From Malachius bipustulatus (Eukaryota; Arthropoda; Insecta; Coleoptera; Melyridae), in contig OU342639.1 of the NCBI GenBank assembly GCA_910589415.1, positions 16,066,268 to 16,130,267 of the forward strand: a stretch of DNA of 64,000 nt, read 5' to 3'. The translations under genes were made by a program, and so were the position numbers. The notes beneath the pieces were generated by a model that was given only the letters and a program-made list of their open reading frames with translations, did no database searches and was not told the origin of the DNA. Numbering within the stretch: the first letter of the stretch is position 1; every line of letters starts with the position of its first letter. Below are positions 49,001-63,521 of the stretch, piece after piece.

Positions 49001-50657
49001 TGATGAAGACTCTTTAACTGAAGAAATGCCTTATGTTATCTATAAAAGGAAAACTAAAAAAAATCCAGAAAGTTTGGAAGAAAAAGAAGAACCACCTCCA
49101 AGTCGAGACTCTGAAGACGAGACTGAAGAAGAAACATTAACAGGAGATGAACTTGAAGAAGATAATTCAACTGAAGAAATTGTTATCAATAAAAGGGAAA
49201 TGAAAAAGATTTCTGATGATTTAGATAAAAAAGTAGAGCCATTACCAAGTACAAGTCGAGGCGCTATAAAAAATTTAGCAGAAAACGAAGATCAAATTGC
49301 AATACCTGGACAGGGTAAGATCTCACTTGAAGAAATATCAAATATTACTAAAAAATTGCAAGATATTGAATCTGAAGAAGGAAAAACTATAGACAAAGAT
49401 ATACCTGGCTGTTCTTTTACTAATAATGAGGTTCAAAACATTACACCCAGTGAAAATGAAGATGCTGGCAAAGAGCTAAATAAAATGGAAAATATTATAA
49501 CAAAGTTGATGCTGCAACCTCCGGGTGAAAATTTGGAATTTTTCACGTTACAAGCTAATGAATTTGGTGAAACCGATGAAGTTAAAACTGAACCAATTAA
49601 GATGGATTCGGATGAAGACAAAGGGCCAGTCTTCACTGGTGAATGCAGGACTTGTAAAAAATTTAATGATTTGGATCAGAAAGCAACAGTGATGTACTAC
49701 GTGGATGAACTTATTTTATTTTGTGATGAAAAAGGTTATGCATCGCAAGATACCGAAGATGCTCTTGATTGGTGCTTGGAGTGTTTGCATAAAGATTCCG
49801 CTGAATTATACCATGCTTATTACAGTAAATTTACTGTTTATGTTGCCGAAAATAATTATGTTGGTATGTTGGAAACATTGCATGAAATGAGGTCAATGAG
49901 TGAAAGGCGTTATGGGCGATTATTTTATCCTGTCATGGTATCTAATCTTCTGATGATATGGAATACTGTCCGTTTGCAGAAATGGATTGACAAAAAATCT
50001 GAAGATCCGGTGCACGAAGTAGCTGTATTGGGGAAAACTAAAACTTATCTATCAGTCACATATCATAGTGCCCAGATGTACGTGAAAGAAAATAAGTTGC
50101 AACATATAACGATGATGCAGCAGCTCATTGACGAAAAAATTCAAAATCTTAACCTTATGATGGCTTTGAAAATAAGCAGTTCACAAATTACCATCATGGA
50201 ATTTACTAAAAAGAAAAAGACAGCCAGAAATTTAACAGATGAAATAAATAAGCTAAGTATAACTGCACCTAATAGTAAGAAAGTAAAAATGCTAACATCT
50301 AATGAAATTGAAGAACCAACTCCAAGCACAAGCGGTATTGGAAGTTCAAGCTCAAAATCTTCAAAGAAAAAAAATAAGAAATCTATAGGCATAGAATCGA
50401 AAGATCAGGAACAAGTTTCGAGCACCAGTGGAAAGACTGCACACCAAAACATAAAACATGACGAAAATGAAGAACAAAGTAGAAAGAAAAAACAGACGGA
50501 TGCAAAGTCTTCTGAAGATGAAGAGCCAAATCCAGGTTCCAAATCTTCAAACATAAAGCACAGAGGAAGTCAAAAAACAATTCCGCCAGGGAGAACTGAC
50601 TGGAATGTAAATGCAGGTATGAAATCAGCTCTCAAGAAAAGGAAGAAGAGAAGATAA
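46014..50657 (+). CDS. SMYD-type SET/MYND protein with long acidic repeat insertion
   Basis: A single exon of 1547 codons. Residues about 145-225 hold the start of the SET fold and a MYND-like zinc finger (CKCNYPG, CFLCA, CKNCNMVLHC, then C near 226). Residues 384-391 are NHSCQPNA, the SET signature, followed by EEGEEITIAYKEI with the catalytic-type Tyr. Post-SET cysteines FECECKLC are near 441-447. Family members methylate lysines, or have lost activity. Here the usual G-R-G of the SAM site is replaced by KERCIRTS, so activity is doubtful. Residues about 590-1140 are acidic, Ser/Thr-rich repeats. At about 1209-1390 GECRTCKK and a helical region resemble the SMYD C-terminal (TPR-like) domain. 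The tail is basic (KSALKKRKKRR), a possible nuclear signal. SMYD4-like is the closest guess. The intronless state suggests a retrocopy or intron loss. Confidence 0.85.
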   Translation: MDTNDKARQRQAYIDERKNFLGLHSLVREDDPPVLERDYTQVSYKNSVYTSFFDEFVIDEFDAFRKYYTAVQLSNYHLHFTQEATLRGKPCSLYPQDKVPLYEYDQVSDCHEHYHVVTRKNRFIHESLNISLSFVNQKERCIRTSKAIAPGTVLIVERAIIMANSSLCKCNYPGEHALHRCFLCAAPKTHTTEMNKCKNCNMVLHCKNGCKLLSTEVDHSIDCPGLKYHFWGSNLEDRSYIAMRMMLYGAKSFFVTGKSYDLLSVENWGQNDYSYSEIFHLPSHFHQQSKESLAEILYLVTRTLYYIKENTTFFSWVRECVQEEDIHFTDYALTIFIGGLLLKHYCQSIHNNVVFHLPNYRFSMISEFIERKSRAICPFIALLNHSCQPNAVLIYQDDVAIVKSFKNIEEGEEITIAYKEIDIFEGHPFRNEMAVEILGFECECKLCTEQGLHGDRVYKCQYCEGPVELHFTDPVTKKRRLMSELLKDSKKKNIVINKDIEDYLNQSESGDTITIQLVVNDNNELKSPEKDAIRRKALNIDGEDKNLYDESVLEEFERMASEMDIKKTVRILNEEINKENVIQRLTILSSIKEEDEEKPVPSTSRDSMKQTIIDNSEAKNTPEDLEDKEEPISVTSRASVEKTEDETKEKTLIEENTYIIDKTELSKIPEDSQGSEELIPSTSRDSLAESENESDEETLTGEETEEESSTEERAHIIEKKEAEENLEDFEEPIPSTSRDSLAESENESDEETLTGEETEEEFSTEERAHIIEKKEAEENLEDFEEPIPSTSRDSLAESENESDEETLTGEETEEEFSTEENAHIEKKEAEKNPEDLKEKEEPIGSSRGDSLQQTAPEKKAYIIAKEAEKIPKDFEETIPNTSRDSTEDKSEEDTLSGDETEEFLTEEITHIIDKRELKKTSKDSEENEELISSTSPYSIEETEDDSETETLTGDEIDEVSSTKKITYVINKRKIKKEETEESEDDSETETLTGDEIDEDSLTEEMPYVIYKRKTKKNPESLEEKEEPPPSRDSEDETEEETLTGDELEEDNSTEEIVINKREMKKISDDLDKKVEPLPSTSRGAIKNLAENEDQIAIPGQGKISLEEISNITKKLQDIESEEGKTIDKDIPGCSFTNNEVQNITPSENEDAGKELNKMENIITKLMLQPPGENLEFFTLQANEFGETDEVKTEPIKMDSDEDKGPVFTGECRTCKKFNDLDQKATVMYYVDELILFCDEKGYASQDTEDALDWCLECLHKDSAELYHAYYSKFTVYVAENNYVGMLETLHEMRSMSERRYGRLFYPVMVSNLLMIWNTVRLQKWIDKKSEDPVHEVAVLGKTKTYLSVTYHSAQMYVKENKLQHITMMQQLIDEKIQNLNLMMALKISSSQITIMEFTKKKKTARNLTDEINKLSITAPNSKKVKMLTSNEIEEPTPSTSGIGSSSSKSSKKKNKKSIGIESKDQEQVSSTSGKTAHQNIKHDENEEQSRKKKQTDAKSSEDEEPNPGSKSSNIKHRGSQKTIPPGRTDWNVNAGMKSALKKRKKRR
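48051..48536 (+). repeat. Coding tandem repeat, 162-bp (54-residue) unit, three near-identical copies
   Basis: Starts at 48051, 48213 and 48375, in frame. Each unit begins PSTSRDSLAESENESDEETL and runs through an acidic stretch to KKEAEENLEDFEEPI. The third copy diverges at its end. More decayed units extend on both sides (about 47800-49260), all built on SRDS and ETLTGDE words. The near identity of the three shows recent expansion by slippage or unequal exchange. Confidence 0.85.
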
Positions 50658-54435
<3,778 letters not shown>

Positions 54436-54471
54436 TAATTTTTCAAGTAAATATACAGTGATTTTTTACAG

Positions 54472-54724
54472 GTCAACCATTACGCAACGGTAGCTTGTCA
54501 AAGGTTGGAACGTATAGGTGCTGGAGGTAAAAGGCAAGCTCGTAGACCGCAGGCGGACGATGTCGAGTCTGCTCGTAAACAAATCTTCCAGGCGAGTTTG
54601 TTTGGTAACACTTTACGTGAAGTGATGCAGCTTCAAGCCAGCCGATGGCCAAATAGACGATTACCTTGGCCTCAGGTTGAACTCTCACAACAGGTCTTAA
54701 GGTTGCAGGGACTTACTACTGAAG
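54472..54724 (+). CDS. vilse: Vilse exon: end of MyTH4 and lead-in to RhoGAP
   Basis: After a 54-bp intron (54418-54471) the frame continues VNHYATVACQRLERIGAGGK, then FGNTLREVMQLQASRWPNRR and LSQQVLRLQGLTTEG, exactly the stretch before the arginine-finger segment of the RhoGAP domain. The donor gtactg at 54725 leaves one base of the Gly codon. No RhoGAP sequence was found from here to 64000, so the next intron exceeds 9 kb and is full of transposons. Confidence 0.92.
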
Positions 54725-54826
54725 GTACTGTTCATGTTAATTAATGTGTGAATAATCTATAATACAGTAGAAGCTCGATTATCAGTTCAGAAAGTTCAGA
54801 TAATAGGGAGGGAACAAATAGGTATA

Positions 54827-55726
54827 CAGGGTGTCCGGTAAGTACCTCCTAATCTCTCGGGAGCATACAGGGGAGGTCAAAAAAAACCTAGTCTGTCATA
54901 AAAAAAAATTCCTAAAGTGTCCCCAAACGGCGATATGGAGCCCTAAAAGGATTCTCCGCAATTTACTTTTTTGGCTCTAACTTTTGAACCGACCTGTATA
55001 ATTGGATGAAATTTAAACACTTTATAGAGGCCACAGAGAGCCATCAGGCCATATTAAAGTCGATGTGTGACGTCGTCAGGGAGGTCAGGAACGGACTTAC
55101 CATCATACTCGTTGAGTCAAAATTTTTACAGGTGTCACTTTACAGAGCTAAAAACAATTTTTTTGAATAGTCTAATACTTCATCTTTACGACACTAAAAA
55201 GTTACTAGTGCTAAACACAAACAGGTAAAAATCAGGTTCTTGTTGATAAACCTAGGTACCTACATAATGGATTGCTATTGACGGAACTTGATCAAAATTC
55301 GCATAAAAGTCGATTTATCTTGAGAACCGCTAGTTTTATCGAAATAAATTAAGAGTACCTTTTGTGAAGATGAATGACCAGCGTATTTAAAAAATAAGTT
55401 TTCAGCTCTGTAAAATGACACCTGTCAAAACTTTGACACAATGAGTGTGGTGGTAAAACCGTTCCTGACTTCCTTGAGGACATCAAACATCTACTCTGAT
55501 ATGGCTTAATGAGTCTTTATGGCCTCTATAAAAAATAAAAATTTCATCAAAATACACAGGTCGGTTCAAAAGTTAGAGCCAAAAAAGTAAATTGCAGGGC
55601 ACCCTTTTAGGGCTCTATATCTCCGTTTGGGGACACTTTAGGAAATTTTTTTTATGACAGACTAGGTTTATTTTGACCTCCCCTGTATGCTCCCGAGAGA
55701 TTAGGAGGTACTTACCGGACACCCTG
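54827..55726. mobile_element. TA-flanked MITE, CAGGGTGTCCGGTAAG family, copy 2
   Basis: Same ends and same internal blocks as 36286-37258 but about 70 bp shorter. It lacks a segment just inside the left arm (near 55185-55200). It lies in the vilse intron about 100 bp after the exon. Confidence 0.85.
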
Positions 55727-57060
55727 TATAAGATAATGTGGGTACCTATAAGTTTCATGATTTTTAATTGCTTAAAGACAACTCAAGATAGTAATAAATA
55801 TGCTCAATTGCTTTTAATTTATCATTCATTGTTACGACCATCTTTTTTACGTTTTTTTTTTAATTGATGGACCACATTATGTTTTTACTTCCTTAAAGAC
55901 GATTGCTTACTAGGAGCTAAACTGAAAATGAAAATCATAAAGGTGACATTCCACCAGATACTGCGCAGCATGACGAACACTCCATAGCAGCGGGATGAGG
56001 GCTGGTGAATCCTATGGCGTGCCCAGTTTTTTTTTTTGTAAAAAAATCGCTAATATGATTTTTTTGAGATTTTACAAGTAAATATTGATCTAGTAGGCGT
56101 TGGATTTTGTAGGAATAGGAATCAGACGCTTTTTGCACCCAAAATATACTTTATCAAGCTCTATGATTTAAAAGAAATAAGTACTTTTAAAATCACACCA
56201 TAAATCAAGATTCTACAGGGTGTTTCAAGAACAAATGGGTTACACTGTCACTGTATATAAAAGTATTGTTTTATTTTTTTTGTAAGAACATCGTTTCGTT
56301 TTCCACTAAAAAATCTCTATATAGACTTACTCAGCAGCTATATGGTGCTGAGGTTTATTTACGGTACGGGTCTTTTAAGGCTCGTATGCAAAGCATGAGT
56401 GTAGTGTCATCTATCCGAAAAGTACGGAACTAAGGCATACAAGCCGATAACGTAGCGCATTGTTAGGTACAAGAGAACATTCGGTTGCGTCAGGACGGGT
56501 GTTGGAAGTCCCGTATCGTTGTTATAGGAGAAAAATTTGAATACGAGCCTTAAAAGGCCCGTATCGTGTATTTTGGGGAAAAATTAAAATAATACCGGCT
56601 TTACAATTCTTTTACCTCGGCTTTCCATATAAAAAAAATGATGTACAGACTCATAAACAACTATAATTATGGCCTATGTTCATCTATGGTCAATATCATA
56701 CTAAAACTCAAATGAAAAAGACTGAGTATAGTTTCGCCAAACCGGTCAGAAAAGTCCCGTGCCGTATATAAGTAATAAATATAACTTGTATACGGAACGG
56801 CGCGAAAAAGGCCCGTACACTGTTCGCAGTATCCACGCCATACTCATGCTATGCTCTATCCATAGCTACATTCAACGGCGCGGTGTGGTAAGAGATAGCG
56901 GAGTTATGAGCGTCGTAAGTTGGTGAAGGATGCACGATTTGTATGCCGTGTATCAGACATAACCGATACGAGCCGTTTTGGACTCGTTCCGTCGTCAACG
57001 TGTTAAATGTGGTGAAGTATGTTGTGAATCTTCATTGATCTTGTTTCAATTCAATCAGCG
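55727..57060. other. No gene seen; repeated CCCGTA/TACGGG words
   Basis: 56360-57000 contains several copies of GTACGGG/CCCGTA within words like AAGGCTCGTATGC and AAGGCCCGTAT, in both orientations. This suggests a decayed inverted element. No coding frame. Confidence 0.4.
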
Positions 57061-57440
57061 ATGGTGGGTGCAGCGGACGCAGAGCCCAGTGGCTCTGCAA
57101 AAATTGTAAAAAATATGATGAAGTGCGAAAAATGTGATGCAGTGTTCCACCCGAGCTGTGCGAAAAGAAAAAAATCTGAAAGTTATTGGTGAAAATGTCG
57201 TGAATTGTTGCTTCTCGGATATCGGGGTTGATGACGAAGAAATCGACGCATTTACTGATGCTGTGGATTGTGGACAACCAAAAGATGAACAACAATCACG
57301 TAAATATGTTTAAGTATATTCTAAAACAAAAGGATGGTATTATTCTTGAACTGCAGAATAAAATTAAGATACTAAATAGACAAATTAACCTTTTAAATAA
57401 TAACCGAAAAATCATGGTGGTGAGCGCCCGGTCCCGATAA
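57061..57440 (+). pseudogene. LINE ORF1 fragment with cysteine motif
   Basis: ATGATGAAGTGCGAAAAATG opens MMKCEKCDAVFHPSCAKRKK, a PHD-like C-x2-C...H-x2-C start common in insect LINE ORF1 proteins. A stop or shift follows near 57185. Then come frames with VNCCFSDIGVDDEEIDAF and ILKQKDGIILELQNKIKIL (coiled coil). Only this start is present; the rest of the element is not recognised. Confidence 0.5.
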
Positions 57441-58975
57441 GCAAAGATAGCGCTACAAAAACTAAACAGCTGAAAATTACTAGTGATTGACGATCTACGC
57501 CGCGGACATTTTACTTCAAAATTGTAGTCTATAAGTGAACCTGCTATAATAATTAATAAGGCCAATAATATAAATAAAACTGAGAATGAATCTGTTTCTA
57601 CACAGGGTACGTTGAAAAAAAAAATGTATGCCGTTGTTTTATTAGAACCGGATTTAAAATTACTGGATAAAAAATATGATAATATATAAATGAAACTGTG
57701 ATTAATCCACTGGCAGATTTAAATACAGAAATACAGGAGATGGCTTAAAACAGCAATCGTTCCAGAAAATAAAAATATAATTTCCAAAAGTTTTGTTGGT
57801 AGTAGTTCTTCGACAGGTAGTCTAAAAATGACTTTAAAGTTGGAAAATTGGGATTGTCACTTGTTCATAACTCAGAGCCTACTCAATTTAAACTGTAACT
57901 AACTATAAGCACCATTGTTATTACATTTTCTCAGACAATCTGAAAATACAATGGTATATGGGGTGTCCCATTTAAAAAAACAAAGATGGCCATTGCTTTT
58001 GGCATTTTTAAATGTGCCACCATCTTGGTAATATTTCATTTGGACTCGTTATTAGGTATGTTGCCTAAGTTATAAAAGAATCATCCTGTATACCACCACT
58101 GGCTACTATTACTGTCTTCCTTACTCTGTGTACTTCAGACTTCACTTCCAACATCCAAATTACTACTGAGTCGTTTCCAGCCACGGCAGTTCTCATATAA
58201 TTCCCTGGCACACCGTAGAAGCCTCTGGCGTATCAGTAGGCACCTTCTTGAGCCATCTAGTATTTAGTAGAACTGACATTGGCCGTCAATCTGTCATTCC
58301 TGGCATGTGACTGAATTGTCGCGAAAGTGGCATTTCCATGAATTTCCATCATAAAAATTGAAAAAAAAAACAAAGAAATAAATGTGAAACTAGAATTTTT
58401 CAAGAAACAAACGAATACAATCATAGAATTTTTCGAGAGTGGTCTCGTTATAATATTCTATACATACATAATTGCAAAATATTTGTTTTCAACTAATAAT
58501 TTTTATTGCAAACAATATATTTTTATAACAATGATAAATTTGGTAGGTACATATTTTTTTATTTCTAGAACTAAACATAGCTACTTGTGCAACTGCCAAA
58601 TGAAAATTCAAATTTTTAGTGAAAAGTAACAGTAAAAATGATTGTTTATTATTTTCGCAGCCGTAATGCAACACTGTCTTTTAAAAGACACCTAACTCTA
58701 TTTTTTAACACCTCATTGCAACGTTCAATTATCGATCTTATTGAAGTAAGTGAATCATTGAAATGTTGCTCTGGAGTATTTGGTTGCACATTCCTTAGTG
58801 CAGTCATCAACCAAGGTCGAAGTGGGTGACCTGAAAAAACAGATAGGCATTATTATATTGTATCAACATGTAACTCTTTTATGATTTTGAATTTTTTAAA
58901 TTAGTTTTGCAAAAATTACCGCTCAGATTTGAAGATTTTTATGAAATTAAATCTATGGAATTCGGGTAGCTTTAT
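57441..58975. other. No gene seen; MITE scraps
   Basis: 57930-57985 repeats the TCAGACAATCTGAAAATACA and GGGGTGTCCCATTTAAAA words of 1290-1860. The rest is AT-rich without a supported frame. Confidence 0.45.
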
Positions 58976-59182
58976 TATTACTTTATTATTACTTTATTAC
59001 TTCAAAGCCCTCATACTGAAGCTTCGCTTATTTGGATAATTAGCTCATCAGTCCCGTCTCCTGAAAGTGTTTCAGTATGAGTCCAATGGGTGCTTGTTCT
59101 ATTTCTTTTGCTTCTGCCATTTCGGTCCCAAATACTAAAAGTCTAGTAGTTCCCTCTAGTGCTGGGCATTCACACATTAGTA
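58976..59182 (-). pseudogene. 3' end of a minus-strand LINE (ORF2 C-terminus and tail)
   Basis: On the minus strand the sequence reads LMCECPALEGTTRLL and ends IGLILKHFQETGLMS with stop at 59040-59042. CPAL after a His-containing block is the usual ORF2 end of I/R1/Jockey-type LINEs. The tail to 58976 repeats TTATTATTAC. Once the transposon at 59183-62844 and one AGTA copy are removed, the frame joins the segment ending at 62845. Confidence 0.7.
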
Positions 59183-59198
59183 CTGCCCTGCTAAGCGA

Positions 59199-59440
59199 AA
59201 GTGCCGTATGTGCAAAAATTTCAAAAATGAGGTTATAAGTTGTTTATGTTAATATGCATATTTTGCAGCCTATTTGCTAAGCAAAAACGCCGTATAAGTC
59301 CTAAATAGAGGAAAATACACTAGATTTATTTGCGGTATGTACAAAATTGAGCCTTATTCCTAGATAAGAACGCCGTATGTGAAGGATTTTAAGTAAAAGT
59401 GCGGTATCTGCGTTGCACATACTGCATTCTATCTTCCAAA
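59199..59440 (+). repeat. Subterminal motif array of the transposon's left end
   Basis: Variants of AANYGCCGTATGTG occur near 59205 (GTGCCGTATGTGC), 59287 (AACGCCGTATAAG), 59370 (AACGCCGTATGTG) and 59398 (AGTGCGGTATCTG), with a related GCACATACTGCATT near 59425. The right end has GCACATACTGCATT at 62598 and ATATACCGCACTTTC at 62816. Such arrays are typical transposase binding sites. Confidence 0.55.
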
Positions 59441-59597
59441 CATTCATTTACTGCGTTCATGTCTAGTGCCATGCGTATTGCAGGGCCTTTAGTTTGAGGC
59501 TATAAAGTTCAATGTGTCATTTGATTGTTAGTTTAGTTGTTTTTTGGTCTCTTATAATTTACTTTAAAAGGTGTATTTTGTTGAAGTTTTCAATAAA

Positions 59598-62306
59598 ATG
59601 TCGAAGCGTACATTGTTAATTATGGAACTAGCCAAGCACAAGCAACCTAGTAAACGTGTAATAAGTGGTAGTAGTTCAGAGTGCAGTGACAAAAATTCAA
59701 TTTTATATGATGATGAAACTCCTCGTGTTAGTCATGTTAATGCAGTGCCATCATGCCAAGATAATGAATTAAAATCAGACCTACATGATGGTCAATGCAA
59801 TTTTCTGTTACATGATACATCAGAAATTCAACAACAAGGTAAGTTTAAATACTGAATAATTATTTTCTTCTCATTTAGTAATATATTAAAATAATAATAA
59901 TAAGACATTCATTTTGCAGACGTTATCAAACGTTGGATAGAATCACTACCAGTTGTAATTGAAAATACAAATGAGGATGAAACACATACTGTAATAACAG
60001 GTGAAGAAACTGTTAGTGTTACAGCACAGAAACTGCAACATGTCCACCAAAATGATGTACCAAATGAACTTGAACCTAATAATAATAGAAGTCACCTAGG
60101 GCCAGATGAAAGCAATCTAAAAAATTATTTACAACAGGATGGGGTTTCAAGTTATATAATTCTGCAGTCTAGTAATCAAGATCAAACTTCTGATCTATCT
60201 CGGTTGCTGGCACAGAATGAAAATGATTCTGCGAATGCAGTTCTCTCAGAGAATGTCCAATCAGAGGAAGCATTTTTAGAAAGTGAACAAATTCAATTCA
60301 ACGATCTTTATCCTGAGTCAAATCGCCATGCACCAACAACAACTGTTTCACTAAAAATTAGTAATGTATCCTTAAATCCAAATGCAGTTTCATCAAATAA
60401 TTGTCAGTCGGAAAAAGTCCTTCTAGAAGGTGACGAATTTCAATTAAACGATCTTCAACCTGATATTATACCACCTTCAAACCATGTTCACGTCGAAGAA
60501 TCACAACAAACAGCCGAATTATACACAAAAAAAGGAAATCTAAGGAAACGAAAAAAATTCGACGTTAATTTAGAAACACGAAAACGTAAAAAAATTGATG
60601 AAATCAAGAACACGCATAAGCCATTGCCTCCATGTGACCGCAATAAGTGCAGGAAAAAATGCAGTTACAACATTTCCGAACTGCAGCGTTCTGAAATCAA
60701 TAAGCAATTTTGGAGTCTCTCATGGTTGGAAAGGAGAACATTTATTTTTAATACATGTAAACGGTCTACTGTGAGCAGGCGACCTAAAACTGCAGAAAAT
60801 GCGAGAAAACATAATACGTTCAAGTATTTCTTTTCTCATGAAATCGATGATTGTAGCCAAACAACAAGTGTTGCAGCAATAACATCAGTTGCACCAACAA
60901 CTGTTGCACCAAAAATTGCTGATGCAGTTGAAGTTTGTAAGGTATTTTTTTTGACTACACTTGGTTACAAGAAAACTAATGACCGGGTGTTAACAGAAGT
61001 TCTGTCAAAAACTCCGAAAGGACATCTACAACCAAATCGAGATAAGCGCGGAACACACAAAAAACACAATAAATTTCAGAGAGAGGATTTGATTATACAG
61101 CATATAGAATCATACAATCCCACGATATCCCATTACCGCCGTGAGCATGCGCCTAACACAAGGTACTTACCCAGCGATGTTAATATTTCTCTCATGTTTA
61201 AAGATTTTCAAGAAAAATATCCTGACCTGACATTATCCTACGATCTCTACCGTCAGAAAGTCAAGAATCTACGTATATCATTTGCATCCCTTGGCAACGA
61301 GGAATGCGAGGATTGTGAAAGTTTTAAGTTGCACGGGCATACCGAAAAAAATGTTCAAGATGATTGTGACAGATGTCAAATATGGAAAACTCACATCGAG
61401 AAAGCTAAAAAGGCACGTACGTTATATCGTCAACACAGTGAACAATCATTATTCGAAGATGGAACACTCTGTTTCTCTGCTGACTTACAGAAAGTAATTA
61501 TGCTGCCACGCGTGGATTGTTTCAAGGCAGTGCTTTTCACAAAAAGAATCATTGTATACCACGAAAGTTTTGTTCCTGTGGGGACGAAATCCAAGCAGAA
61601 ACCACTCGCATGTATATGGCATGAGGGTATCACAGGGCGCAATAAAGAGGATATTATAAGCACTTTCTTCGCTTTCTTTTTAAAGTATAGAGACACACCA
61701 CGTATCATTTTGTGGTTGGACAACTGCGCCAGTCAAAACAAAAATTGGTGTTTTTTTAGCTTTCTTGTATATGTTGTTAATTCAGAAGAAGTAACCTTAA
61801 ACGAAATAAACATAAATTATTTTGTACCAGGCCATACATTTATGTCAGCCGACAGCTTCCATCACCAGGTGGAAGCTGCTTTAAAACGACAAAAAAAAAC
61901 TTACGATTTCAGGGATTTTTCTGATGCCGTTAAGAGTGCTAATAATGCAAAAGTTGAGGTAAAAGAAATGAAACACACTGACTTTTTCCTCTGGAAAGAT
62001 TTCAAGTCTCAACAGAAAATTCAAAAAACTGAAAATCGATTGTACCTAGCTGATATAGTAAGCGTTAAAGCCACAAGGGGCACTTATGATTTGAAGTGCA
62101 AAACTGATTTGACAAGTGCTCATTATATAACACTCGATTTCATATGCAAAAAAAATATGAAGAAAAATGGAATGCCAGCACCATCTTTCTTACCGGAACC
62201 ACGTGGAGTATCTGTAGAAAAGCGTGATAGTATTTTGAACAGTCTGAAGAAGATTCTGCCTGAAAATAGAAAACAATTTTGGGAAGAATTGCAGATCAGT
62301 CACTGA
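59598..62306 (+). CDS. DDE-type transposase, 875 residues, two exons
   Basis: Exon 1 59598-59838 (MSKRTLLIMELAKHKQPSKR) and exon 2 59920-62306, joined by an 81-bp intron (gtaagt ... tttgcag) that splits an Asp codon. The total of 2628 bp is divisible by 3. The N-terminal third is low-complexity and acidic. Cys motifs follow: CDRNKCRKKC (near residue 240) and CEDCESFKLHGH with CDRCQIW (near 545-570), likely zinc-binding. An RNase H-like catalytic core is suggested by FSADLQKVIMLPR (D, about 601), ILWLDNCASQNKNW (D, about 680) and FMSADSFHHQVEAAL (D/E, about 721). Many insect genomes carry such proteins as uncharacterised transposon genes. No GTG or upstream ATG extension is needed. Its superfamily is inference. 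Confidence 0.8.
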
Positions 62307-62844
62307 TCTTCAGTTAGTATTATATGTATAATATTTTTACTCTTAATGTTATTATTATTCAACTTAGAAATCAAGTTATTTTGATATTAACAATTTGTAG
62401 ATTACCTATTTTATTAATTAATTAATGAGCTAATAAAATGAATCTCAAATCCTTAAAGTTTAAAAACTTTGTGTGTTTTTGCATGTTTGTGAAATATTGA
62501 ATACAGTTACTACATTTTTGAATTATCTATAATTTAACTCATTATTAGGAAAAACTGCAGTAAGTGAACGTTGCTTAGTAACAGAGCAGCATATGCGTGC
62601 ACATACTGCATTTTTGTCAAGTAATGGTGGCGTTATGTTAGCAGTATATACCTTTTCTAATAGAAAAAATTCATTATCAATACAATTAACTATTCCACAT
62701 GATTTAGGATGTTCAAGTCATATAAAAAACATGTGTTTCATTTCTAAGTTGACCACTGGTCATTCATACCAGAATGATATTGAAAACTGCTCATATTTCA
62801 AAATGGCTATTTTGCATATACCGCACTTTCACTTAGCAGGGCAG

Positions 62845-63420
62845 AGTAGGTGGTATGTGGTTTCCACCCCTCTCCCCGCATCTCCTGCAATCTGGGTTAT
62901 TTTTTTTAGTGGGCAGTGTCCTGTTAGAAGTCCAATTGCCCATCTCAGCTGGTGTTTACTCAGCTTTTTCAGTTAATTAGTTTTACTCTCTGATGGTTCT
63001 CTGATAAATATCTTCGAATGTCTCAGTCCATCTACTTCGTTCTAATGGGAGATATGTTTTTTCTTCAGGAGGTCTTTTATTTCCCTTCTGTCTTCGCTGT
63101 AGGCTATGCAGCAAGTTGGTTCTGGCCCCGATTAAGGGTAGTTTGGAACCTTTTTTTGCAAGCAGATCCGCTTTCTTGTTTCCTTTGTTGTTCTGGTGTC
63201 CTTTTGTCCCCCTCAGGTTTATTTTATTGTTTTTCTCTGCTAGTGAGTTAATGCAGCTCTTCACTGTATTTGATTGTATCGTCACTGAGTCCAGTGCTGT
63301 TGGAGCTACCTGACTATCAGTGACGATTTCAATGTTCGTATTTTCATATGAACCGGCTATCATATGTTCCACGCAGGCGTGGATTGCCAAAATTTCTGTC
63401 TGTAGCACTGTTGCTAATCC
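62845..63420 (-). pseudogene. LINE RNase H domain (minus strand), damaged
   Basis: The frame 62983-63408 reads LQTEILAIHACVEHMI (Glu), IEIVTDSQVAP (Asp), LRGTKGHQNNKGNKKADLLA (His and last Asp). These are the second to fourth RNase H motifs seen in I/R1-type LINEs. The first motif (F-T-D-G-S) is missing upstream, so the enzyme is broken. Further left on this strand (to 62845) the frame continues toward GVETTYHL, where the transposon interrupts it. Confidence 0.75.
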
Positions 63421-63521
63421 GCCTACGTTTATACTAAATGTATTTCCCTAAATGTATGGTCGAATGTTTAAAATGTGATTGGTTTCCAGATGTTTGAATT
63501 TTTCTGTATGGTATCCTTTCA

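Larger units (their letters stand above)
59183..62844 (+). mobile_element. Apparently intact 3.66 kb DNA transposon (Sola-like candidate)
   Basis: The ends CTGCCCTGCTAAGCGAAAGT and CACTTTCACTTAGCAGGGCAG form TIRs of about 30 bp with few mismatches. AGTA is duplicated on both sides (59079+100 to 59182, and 62845-62848). The left end has further copies of a CGCCGTATGTG-type motif. It carries one intron-containing gene without stops. A 4-bp duplication fits Sola and a few other superfamilies; which one is not certain. It sits precisely inside the ORF2 of a LINE. Confidence 0.75.

Noticed and set aside
47528..50580. Several 60-85 codon minus-strand frames within the SMYD-type gene
   Set aside because: They are shadows of the Glu/Ser-rich coding repeats and have no start context or family.
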